Below, piece after piece: positions 49,342 to 57,505 of a stretch of DNA of 64,000 nt. A program made the translations under genes and the position numbers. Every line of letters starts with the position of its first letter. The stretch's first letter is position 1. The stretch lies in contig JAQUIG010000006.1 in NCBI GenBank assembly GCA_028683435.1, positions 48,183 through 112,182 on the forward strand, written 5' to 3'. The notes beneath the pieces were generated by a model. That model did no database searches, was not told the DNA's origin, and saw only the letters and a list, made by a program, of their open reading frames with translations. This DNA comes from Desulfuromonadaceae bacterium (lineage in GTDB: Bacteria > Desulfobacterota > Desulfuromonadia > Geobacterales > Pseudopelobacteraceae).

Positions 49342-51159
49342 CTACAGAATTTCCAATATACGAAATCTCACCAGCAACTCTTGGCCTCCTGGTGACGTAA
49401 AGAACGTGCGGAGGGCTCTTGCTGCCCGTCTATCGGTAGCAGCAAGAGCGGCCAGTTGCTCATCCTCAACCGCCAGCAGCTTATCCAGTGAGGAAAACCG
49501 TCGTGCCAGACGCTGCACCGTCTTCGGCCCGACACCTTGGACACCAAGTGCGGCAGCAAGTTGAAAAGAATCGGGCTGACTGGCGGAACGGATTGCCGCC
49601 GTCAGATGCCGCGCCGTTTTCATACCAAACCCCGGAACAGCAGCCACCGCCTCTTCTTTCAATAAATATAACGAGGGGATATCAGTAACCAGACCCGCCT
49701 CAACCAACTTTTGCAGACGCCCTCGCCCCAATCCATCAATATTAAGCCCTGACTTCGACGTAAAATAAGCTGTTTTACTCAGGAACTGATCCCGGCAAAC
49801 GGGTGAGTCGCGCAGACACGCATCCAAGGAAGACTCCGGAACCTCTCTTGCAGCTGATCCGGCAACGGATTTCCGTGGGATTCTCCCAACCACCTCCTGC
49901 ACCTGGGGAATAACATCTCCCACCAGCGCAATCACCACCTGATCCCCGGCCGCAATATCAAGCCTGGCAATTTCGGCAGCACTGTGCAGCGAAACCCGTG
50001 AAACCTGTATGCCGCCAAGGCGCACCGGTGTCACCTCGGCTATTGGAGTTCGGCGGCCGGTACGACCGACCGTCCAGTTAATTCCAAGCACCTGGGTTCG
50101 AGCTGTATCCGGCGGATATTTCCATGCCGCCGCCCAGAAAGGCGCACGTCCCCCCTCCCCCAACCGCCGGCGTAGAGACAGATCATCCACTTTTACCACG
50201 ATCCCGTCCATGGCAAATGGCAGCTGATCACGATTAGCCAGGTATGTCCGGTAAACAGCCTGCACATCGGCAAAACTTTTCACTGTCTGGGTCTGTTCAA
50301 GTTCAACCGGAAATCCCCAACCTGAGAGCAACTGCAGTGCCGCACGGTCGGAACGCACCGAACCGGTGGTTACCAGTTCAAAGGGGAACAGGCGCAGAAC
50401 CGCCACAACCGCCGGATCAGGTTTTTGCGCTTTCAACACTCCCGCCGCAACATGGCGTGGATGGCGCGCATACTTTTCTTCAGCGCTCCCCGCCCTGTAA
50501 TTTTGCAGCAACCTCAGAGCCGCATAGATCTCGCCACGAACCACCACCCGATGTGGATACAAACCGGTCAACCGGTGAGGAATACCCTGAATTTCGCGAA
50601 CCTGCTCCGTTACATTCTCGCCGAAACGGCCATCCCCGCGCGTCGATGCAGAAACAAGACGGCCGGCATCATAAATCAGCTCCACCGGCAGACCGTCTAC
50701 CTTCGGCTGGACCAGTAACGTTACTTCACCCGCGGTCGCAACTCTTTTCAGCAGCGCTTCTACCGCCTCCGGACCGGTGGCGGAGGTCAAACTGAGCATC
50801 GGCTGTTCATGCTTTACCTTCTGCGTGCCGTCACCAACGCCGTCCCCCACCCTCCTGGTCGGTGAATCTGCAGCGACCAGCGCAGGAAAGCACCCCTCAA
50901 GCTGAACGAGCCTTGCAAACAGCCGGTCATACTCAGCATCACTGATAGCCGGTTGCGCTTTTTCATAATACAGACGATTGTGGTAACGGATCTCGTTTCC
51001 CAAAGTGGTCATCTGTTGTTTGGCTTCAAGGATGGAAATTTTGGGACAGGTAAAAGACAGGACGGGTGAGCAGAGCGTTGAAATCAGGAAAAATAATAGA
51101 AGGGCAAGAACAGGGGGTGGTGTGATATAGTACCATCTTTTCTTCATATATAGATTCAT
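49342..51159 (-). CDS. ligB: NAD+-dependent DNA ligase, LigB-type, with N-terminal signal peptide
   Basis: Signal peptide MNLYMKKRWYYITPPPVLALLLFFLISTLCSPVLSFTCPK; adenylation motif VQPKVDG; degenerate Zn region ACLRDSPVCRDQFLSKTAYFTSKSGLNIDGLGRGRL parallels E. coli LigB; no BRCT domain. Confidence 0.85.
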   Translation of the reverse strand: MNLYMKKRWYYITPPPVLALLLFFLISTLCSPVLSFTCPKISILEAKQQMTTLGNEIRYHNRLYYEKAQPAISDAEYDRLFARLVQLEGCFPALVAADSPTRRVGDGVGDGTQKVKHEQPMLSLTSATGPEAVEALLKRVATAGEVTLLVQPKVDGLPVELIYDAGRLVSASTRGDGRFGENVTEQVREIQGIPHRLTGLYPHRVVVRGEIYAALRLLQNYRAGSAEEKYARHPRHVAAGVLKAQKPDPAVVAVLRLFPFELVTTGSVRSDRAALQLLSGWGFPVELEQTQTVKSFADVQAVYRTYLANRDQLPFAMDGIVVKVDDLSLRRRLGEGGRAPFWAAAWKYPPDTARTQVLGINWTVGRTGRRTPIAEVTPVRLGGIQVSRVSLHSAAEIARLDIAAGDQVVIALVGDVIPQVQEVVGRIPRKSVAGSAAREVPESSLDACLRDSPVCRDQFLSKTAYFTSKSGLNIDGLGRGRLQKLVEAGLVTDIPSLYLLKEEAVAAVPGFGMKTARHLTAAIRSASQPDSFQLAAALGVQGVGPKTVQRLARRFSSLDKLLAVEDEQLAALAATDRRAARALRTFFTSPGGQELLVRFRILEIL

Positions 51160-52310
51160 GCTGTTTCAATCCAATCCCGTTTGCAGCACTGTGATGGCAT
51201 GGCTCCCACGCTGGTTAACAGCATGGTGACGGCATTGACCACTTCATCAACGGTGATATCCCGCATGCATTGGTCGTTTATCGGACAGGGTGGCGTTGTT
51301 CCAAACGTGGTACAGGGGGAGCAGGGCAATTCCTTGTTGATCACGATATGACGATCCCCTCGTGGAGCCCATTTTTTAGCCCTTCCTGGTCCGAACAGGG
51401 ATACCGTCGGCACCCCCAGCCCAACAGCAATATGCAGCACCCCGGAGTCACCACTCAGCATCAGAGAACTCTTTTGAATCACGGCAGCGGTTTCAGATAA
51501 CGAAGTCAATCCGGCAAGATTAAGTCCCAATCCTCCGCCAGCAATCACTTCGCCCTGCTGGTTATCCTCTTTCCCCCCCACGGCAACCGTCCTGATTCCA
51601 AAAATAGACAGCATTTCAGCAACTCGTCGGAACCGATCCGCACCCCAGCGCCGCTCCGCAATACTGGCCCCAGGAAAAAGTGTCACAAATGGTTCATTAT
51701 TCAGTGATTCCAGCAGACCAGCAATTTTGGCAGAGGCTGCATCCGGAACAGACAGAAACGGAGACTCCATCTCCACTTCCCCCGCTTCGATCCCCAGCGG
51801 CTTCAGGAGGTGAGCAAAATTGACCGCCTCATAATCATCATGCGAATAAGGTATCGGATAGGTGAACATCCGTCGGCGCTCGTTAGTATCGAAACCAATT
51901 TTGACCGGTGCCGCTGCGATTCGCGCCACCACCGCCGACAGCCGATGCCACTGCTCAGTATCGATCACGACATCGTAGCTGCAGCGCAAAACCTGAAGCA
52001 ATTCCATGGGACGATCATAACAGAGCAGCCTGTCAACACCGCAAATCAGCAAAAAAGCACCGGCATTTCGCTGCTCGGCCAGGACCGTGACATGAATAGA
52101 TGGATAGATCTTTTTGAGGGAGCGAATGACGGGAGCCAGGAGCACAGCATCACCGATGCCGCCAGGACGGATGAGGAGGACGGAGGTAACAGGGGAAGCC
52201 AAGTCTCTGTGCGCCGGCACAGGTAATGCGGAGGCTGAGATGTATCCAATAGCAGCATCCAGCTTTTTAAGCAGACGTATATTCACCCTGCAACACCGTT
52301 CAAGGTACAT
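51156..52310 (-). CDS. Glycosyltransferase family 9 (heptosyltransferase-like)
   Basis: VLLIRPGGIGDAVLLAPVIRSLKKIYP; FVTLFPGASIAERRWG; SGDSGVLHIAVGLGVPTVSLFGPGRAKKWAPRGD. Confidence 0.92.
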   Translation of the reverse strand: MYLERCCRVNIRLLKKLDAAIGYISASALPVPAHRDLASPVTSVLLIRPGGIGDAVLLAPVIRSLKKIYPSIHVTVLAEQRNAGAFLLICGVDRLLCYDRPMELLQVLRCSYDVVIDTEQWHRLSAVVARIAAAPVKIGFDTNERRRMFTYPIPYSHDDYEAVNFAHLLKPLGIEAGEVEMESPFLSVPDAASAKIAGLLESLNNEPFVTLFPGASIAERRWGADRFRRVAEMLSIFGIRTVAVGGKEDNQQGEVIAGGGLGLNLAGLTSLSETAAVIQKSSLMLSGDSGVLHIAVGLGVPTVSLFGPGRAKKWAPRGDRHIVINKELPCSPCTTFGTTPPCPINDQCMRDITVDEVVNAVTMLLTSVGAMPSQCCKRDWIETA

Positions 52311-53638
52311 TCATCGTTGCCAGTCAACAACCGGTCAGCGACCTCTACCCCTTGCATAAAAGAATGATCCATATTGCCAACTTCGTATTTCCAGGCACCA
52401 AAACGGCCCCGAGAGTAGATGGATCTGGATTCAAGGTACGGCTGAATTGTGGCAAGCGCCTTGTCACGCCCTAACGTCGGCACAGGATAGGAATACGGAA
52501 TATCGATAAGGTAACGACTTGCAATGTGTGCCTTTTGCCCCTCATCAATCATGCCACTGTTCGCAAGCCCCTGGATTGTAGCTTCAACAATTCTTGTTTT
52601 GTCTTCAGGCTTATGTGACGAATAGGTAGTTTCGCACATCAGCGAGAAATACCGTTCTGTACCGCCATCGGGGACATTGAAACGGGAATAGTTGTGAAAA
52701 TTGGTTACCCGGTAGAAGGGGGAATTGTTTTCAGGAAAATACATCCAGCACTTTGAGTCATCACGCCTGCCTTCAAAACCTAGCCCGACGATCAGGCCGC
52801 TATTGTGAATCAGGTTACCGGCGGCAGCTGCTATCGGTTCAGGAATCACACGACATTTCGCCACCAACAGGTCAAGCGGTGATGTATTGATCAGGACATC
52901 ATAGCGTTCGACCCTTCCGTTTGAAAAGGTCACCGTCTTCTGATCAAGATCTATTTCCCTCATCTCATGATGTAGATGAATTTTCTCCTGTAATGGTTTA
53001 GCAATGCCTTCATAAATTGCTCCCGTGCCCCCATATTTTGGAAACTTGAATACGTTATTCGGCCCCCAGCTCAGGTCGTCGCTCCCCTCGGCAATGTTTT
53101 GTTCTATGCGGTCAAGATCCACCACACTCACCCGTTCGGCAATCCAGGCTTTGCTCATAGACTCCAGCGGCACGCCCCATACCTTACTGTTGTAGGGTTC
53201 CATGAAGTACTTGACGATACCGCGGCCGAAGACCGTATCCATCCACCCCCTGAAGTTTGTCGTTTGGTCGGGGAAACCTGACAACTCCCGCAAACCGGCA
53301 ACACATTCACGGAGCGCGTCATCCGGAAGATATCTGATATTGTTCTGAAAAGGATACGGTACCCAACGTTGCAGGATACGGATCCAGCTTTCCCGCTGAT
53401 GCTCGTAGTAGTTATCTCCAAGTGACTCGGCAACGGCTTGGTCGAAGTAGTCATAATGGGAGAAGACAACATGACCGCCAACATCCCAGGTGAAACCGTT
53501 GTCATCACGAAACGAAGCGGACAGACCACCGACATGGTCGTTACGTTCAAAAAGCTGCCAGTCCGTATGGCCAAGTTTGCTGAGATGATGGGCAGCGCCC
53601 AGGCCACAGGGACCGGCACCGAGGATGAGAATTTTCAT
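52283..53638 (-). CDS. FAD-dependent amine oxidase/UDP-galactopyranose mutase-like protein
   Basis: MKILILGAGPCGLGAAHHLSKLG..FERNDHVGGLSASF..GFTWDVGGHVVFSHYDYFDQ. Confidence 0.85.
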   Translation of the reverse strand: MKILILGAGPCGLGAAHHLSKLGHTDWQLFERNDHVGGLSASFRDDNGFTWDVGGHVVFSHYDYFDQAVAESLGDNYYEHQRESWIRILQRWVPYPFQNNIRYLPDDALRECVAGLRELSGFPDQTTNFRGWMDTVFGRGIVKYFMEPYNSKVWGVPLESMSKAWIAERVSVVDLDRIEQNIAEGSDDLSWGPNNVFKFPKYGGTGAIYEGIAKPLQEKIHLHHEMREIDLDQKTVTFSNGRVERYDVLINTSPLDLLVAKCRVIPEPIAAAAGNLIHNSGLIVGLGFEGRRDDSKCWMYFPENNSPFYRVTNFHNYSRFNVPDGGTERYFSLMCETTYSSHKPEDKTRIVEATIQGLANSGMIDEGQKAHIASRYLIDIPYSYPVPTLGRDKALATIQPYLESRSIYSRGRFGAWKYEVGNMDHSFMQGVEVADRLLTGNDECTLNGVAG

Positions 53639-53735
53639 AGATGTTTACGGCCTTTCAATACAAAGATCCAAACCGCCACAACGGAATTCTGATTCCGGAA
53701 CAAATCTCAATACCATTCATAATCTCGGGTTGCGA

Positions 53736-54974
53736 TTAATTCCTGTCCCACAAAGAGCTGATAGGCATAGCAAGAAGGTTACTGCCAAAGGATACGATGT
53801 CGCTGCCACCATACAAAACAATACCTCTCAGAAACTGCTTTCCGGAAGCCTCCGCAAGTGATTGGAGTCCCCGAAAATCGTGTCCTCTGACACTTTTTGC
53901 CGATTTAATTTCTATACCGATAATCCTTCCGGCACGATCTTCAAGAACAACGTCAACCTCCTGCCCTGCCTGTGTGCGAAAATGGAGCATCGCAGGTTTT
54001 GTATCACTCCATGAAATCTGTTTTTTCAGCTCCATTATCACAAAATTTTCTACTACAGCGCCGCATAACGGCGTGTTTTCAAGCCTGACGGCATCAACAG
54101 CAAGCAATGTTGTCAGTAGACCGGTGTCACTCATAATCAGCTTGGAGGTTTTAAAAAGCCTCTTCCCGAGGTTTGAATACCAGGCAGGAAGATGATCAAT
54201 CAGAAATATCGTCTCAAAAAGGGACATATAGCGCTTCAACGTACTTTGGGGAAGACCGGTCGTTCTTGAAAGTTCCGAATAATTTAGCAGCGATGGAGAT
54301 CTGGTTGCAAGCATGGCAAGGAGACGCGGCATTGCGGCAAGACCGTCAATATTAGCTATGTCACGCACATCACGCTGCAAAATAGTGGTGATATAGGATT
54401 CGAACCAGGCACGACGACGTGACTCTGAAGTTCTTGCAGCCGCCTCCGGATACCCTCCCCTTATGGCTCTTTCAATGAGGGTTGCGTCGTTATCACCACT
54501 GTTCAATACTTGAGTGGGTACGTTTTCAGAAAACAGAGTATCAATAAATCTTTCCCTGAGACCCGAAAACTCTCCTTGAGACAGCGGCCATAAGGTAAAT
54601 ATCTCCATCCTGCCTGCCAAAGATTCCGAAAGGCGAGGCAGAAGAAGTACGTTTGCCGATCCGGTAAGCAGATAGCGCCCAGGTTTGCGATTCTGATCAA
54701 CATCTGCCTTGATAGCAACAAAAAGCTCCGGCGCACGCTGAATCTCATCAATCACAACAGATTCGCCCAACCCGGAAAGAAACCCCACAGGATCGTGCTT
54801 TGCCGCAGCAAGCACAGTAGCATCATCCAAAGTTACATAGCGTTCAATATGCTTTTGGTTAATGATGGCTTTTGCCAGGGTACTTTTCCCGGTCTGCCTC
54901 GCTCCGTTTAGCATGACGACAGGAGTATCAGAAAGAGCTTCGATAATTTTAGGGGTAATATTTCTTGTTATCAT
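53736..54974 (-). CDS. AAA ATPase with DUF4143 domain
   Basis: VVMLNGARQTGKSTLAKAII; LDDATVLAAAKHDPVGFLSGL..VVIDEIQRAPELFVAIKADVDQNRKPGRYLLTGSAN; C-terminal nuclease-like IGIEIKSAKSV. Confidence 0.92.
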   Translation of the reverse strand: MITRNITPKIIEALSDTPVVMLNGARQTGKSTLAKAIINQKHIERYVTLDDATVLAAAKHDPVGFLSGLGESVVIDEIQRAPELFVAIKADVDQNRKPGRYLLTGSANVLLLPRLSESLAGRMEIFTLWPLSQGEFSGLRERFIDTLFSENVPTQVLNSGDNDATLIERAIRGGYPEAAARTSESRRRAWFESYITTILQRDVRDIANIDGLAAMPRLLAMLATRSPSLLNYSELSRTTGLPQSTLKRYMSLFETIFLIDHLPAWYSNLGKRLFKTSKLIMSDTGLLTTLLAVDAVRLENTPLCGAVVENFVIMELKKQISWSDTKPAMLHFRTQAGQEVDVVLEDRAGRIIGIEIKSAKSVRGHDFRGLQSLAEASGKQFLRGIVLYGGSDIVSFGSNLLAMPISSLWDRN

Positions 54975-55243
54975 AACCAGATATTAGCCATTCAGTTGCT
55001 AAATATCAACCATAAAATTGCTCATTGAGTAATCCTGTAGTTACAAGCTTGAAAGGTTTTAAAAAACAGACGTTTCTGAATACAATCGCAATCACCTTGG
55101 CCGGAACATGGGGTAAAGATGATGGAAACCTAGTGTCAGGCTTGTAAGATTGCAAGATTAAGTTCCTGCCGGTGGCTTTACCGTAAAAGACTTCTCGATG
55201 GCCATCATTACTGCGATCAGAAACGTATCGGGAAAAATATTCA

Positions 55244-55750
55244 TCAGATACAAGCGTTGATTAGAGTTTTGAGAGGCAGAAAAAGTTTAAGGGGGTCATC
55301 TTGCAGTGGTATAAAATTAAATTGAAGATAAAAACTTTTAGCCTGTTCATCTTTAGCGTCCACAAAAAAACCGGTAATTGCCCCTGACTCGCGAGCAGCA
55401 GAAACAACCCGTTTAACTGCTTCTGCCAGCATCAAAGCACCGTATCCTCTGCCTTGACAGCTCTTTTCAACAGCAAGCCGGGCAAGCTTTGCAGCTGGCA
55501 GACGTGAGGATTTTGGCAATTTATGGGAATATTGTTCAGGCAGAGTCTGAATGCTGACCTCAAAAAAAGCCAGAGTAAAATAGCCCACTATTTTTTCGGG
55601 ACTTTCTTCATCGAGCAACACGTATGTGTTGGAAAGACCTTTTTCTCTGTGCTGCCGAGCAGTTTTCTGCAGGAATTCGTTCAGTATCAGCACGCCGCAA
55701 TCAAACGACTTTCGATCGTGCGATGATGAAAGAACCTGAAATATCAGCAT
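55244..55750 (-). CDS. GNAT-family acetyltransferase, TacT/AtaT-like toxin candidate
   Basis: FDCGVLILNEFLQKTARQHREKGLSNTYVLLDEES; LARLAVEKSCQGRGYGALMLAEAVKR; overlaps a DUF1778 gene. Confidence 0.85.
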   Translation of the reverse strand: MLIFQVLSSSHDRKSFDCGVLILNEFLQKTARQHREKGLSNTYVLLDEESPEKIVGYFTLAFFEVSIQTLPEQYSHKLPKSSRLPAAKLARLAVEKSCQGRGYGALMLAEAVKRVVSAARESGAITGFFVDAKDEQAKSFYLQFNFIPLQDDPLKLFLPLKTLINACI

Positions 55751-56037
55751 TTGACGAGCCTGGTATGTTTATTAATCGCTTCAATAAGCTTTTCATTGGG
55801 AAGAGGCGGTTTATCCAAAGCATTTAAAAAAAACTGTGCATCCTGTTCTGAAAGCCGTAACAACTCTTCACGCTCCAGGATTTCACTAGCGCGATCAAGA
55901 GCAGACTGTACAATAAACTGGTTAATGGTAGCGCCGTAAACCGCAGCTGCTTTCTCAATAACAGCCCTGTTTGACCGTGGAATTCGGGAAACTATCCGGT
56001 CATCAGATGGTATTCTTTTTGTTGCTGTTGCTTGCAT
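55744..56037 (-). CDS. DUF1778 (TacA-like) antitoxin
   Basis: RIVSRIPRSNRAVIEKAAAVYGATINQFIVQSALDRASEILEREELLRLSEQDAQFFLNALDKPPLPNEKL. Confidence 0.88.
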   Translation of the reverse strand: MQATATKRIPSDDRIVSRIPRSNRAVIEKAAAVYGATINQFIVQSALDRASEILEREELLRLSEQDAQFFLNALDKPPLPNEKLIEAINKHTRLVKC

Positions 56038-56071
56038 GGCTGCCTCCTGTTTTTTACCATTCAAACAGAAA

Positions 56072-56088
56072 GTTGCCATTTTGGCAAC
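56072..56088. promoter_or_regulatory. Perfect palindrome, candidate autoregulatory operator of the GNAT/DUF1778 pair
   Basis: GTTGCCA-TTT-TGGCAAC, 35 bp upstream of the antitoxin start. Confidence 0.6.
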
Positions 56089-56154
56089 AATTTAATCACA
56101 CAACACCGCGAATTGTTATACTTTTAATCTTTAAAGCCTGATAATCATCTAAAA

Positions 56155-56239
56155 GGCACCTCCTGAATCAACGGATGCAAAAACCTTCCGATATGCTCAG
56201 TAAGACGTCCAATCTTGCAAAGCACAATCAGGAGGTGCC
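56155..56239. repeat. Inverted repeat upstream of the IS110 transposase, overlapping its RBS
   Basis: GGCACCTCCTGA (56155-56166) and TCAGGAGGTGCC (56228-56239). Confidence 0.7.
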
Positions 56240-56241
56240 CG

Positions 56242-57178
56242 ATGAAACTGTACTCTGGAATCGATCTGCATTCAAGCAACAGCTATTTGGCAATCGTTGA
56301 TGAAGCCGGCAAACGCATCTTCAAAGAGAAAGCTGCTAACGACATAAGGGCAATTGTCCGTGCGTTTGAGCCGTTTCGAAATGATCTTGCCGGTATTGTC
56401 GTAGAATCCACCTACAACTGGTATTGGCTTATCGATGGGCTGATGGCTGAAGGATTCACCCTACACCTGGCGAATCCTTCAGCCATCCAGAAATATTCAG
56501 GCATGAGGTATGCCGACGACAAGCACGATGCCTTCTGGTTGGCCGAGATGCTGCGACTGAATATTTTACCGACGGGTTACATTTACCGAAGGATACCAGG
56601 CCGATCCGCGACCTGCTCAGGAAACGGGGGCACTTGGTATCATTGAGATCATCGCTTTTGATCAGCCTTCAGAACATTATCACCAGAAATTGCGGTGAAA
56701 ACCAACGATATAAAGCGCCTTCGTGAAAACCGTGTTCAGCCGTATCTGGCAGACAACGAGGATCTGGCTCTTGCCGGCCAGGTAAGTAAAGACTCTATAG
56801 ATTTCTTGGCAGATTTACACGATTGAGAGCTTTCTTGAGAAGAAGCTTGAGCTTACAGATACCTACAAGAAGCTAATCACGATTCCCGGCATCGGTAAAA
56901 TTCTGGGACTGACCATCATGCTTGAAACCGGCCCAATTGAACGATTCGAAAAAGTCGGCAACTATGCATCATATTGTCGGGCGGTCTCTACGCAATGGAT
57001 AAGCAACGGCAAATCCAAGGGAAAGGGGAACAAGAAAAACGGCAACAAGTACCTTTGTTGGGCGTTCTCCGAGGCTGCGGAATTTGCAAGGCGTTACGAT
57101 AACAAGGCCAGAGCCGTTGCCAGCAGCCTTTTAATGGGTGACCCGCTTTTTTTCTTAGCCAAAATACCATCATATTAG
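56242..57178 (+). pseudogene. IS110-family transposase, decayed by several frameshifts and a probable 3' deletion
   Basis: MKLYSGIDLHSSNSYLAIVDEAGKRIFKEKA (DEDD start); homologous reading continues in other frames (KDTRPIRDLLRKRGHLVSLRSSLLISLQNIITRNCGEN; ENRVQPYLADNEDLALAGQVSKDSIDFLAD; LITIPGIGKILGLTIMLETG..YCRAVSTQWISNGKSKGKGNKKNGNKYLCWAFSEAA). Confidence 0.88.
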
Positions 57179-57181
57179 TTG

Positions 57182-57505
57182 TTATTTCGGTTGATTGTGA
57201 AATCCGACCAAGTTCGCCAGTTTCAGAATACAGGATTTAGCACAGTATCTAAGACGTATAAGAAAGTGAATAATACGTAAAGCAAAGAAAGGTGGAAGTA
57301 GCGATAAAGTTTTAAGCATGACATTTATCGAAATCATGTAGATTACTTCAAAAACAAAAGTCAGTCTCAGCGCAAGAATATCAAATATTTGAGGGTAACG
57401 AGCAGCAACTTTGGTCGAGGCTTCCCAATCATTTAGCTTTAACCAACGGATACTCAGTCCATCAACAATTCTTCGTATAATCTGTATTCTAAGCGGATAT
57501 GTCAT
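57182..57505 (-). CDS. Hypothetical hydrophobic protein, possibly truncated next to the IS110 remnant
   Basis: Start MTYPLRIQIIRRIVDGLSIRWLKLNDWEAS overlaps the stop of the HAD gene; stop lies at the IS remnant edge. Confidence 0.45.
   Translation of the reverse strand: MTYPLRIQIIRRIVDGLSIRWLKLNDWEASTKVAARYPQIFDILALRLTFVFEVIYMISINVMLKTLSLLPPFFALRIIHFLIRLRYCAKSCILKLANLVGFHNQPK

Noticed and set aside
55177-55257. Short plus-strand coding-like remnant GFTVKDFSMAIITAIRNVSGKIFIRYKR*
   Set aside because: Too short and no recognised family; could be a gene remnant but cannot be supported from the sequence alone.
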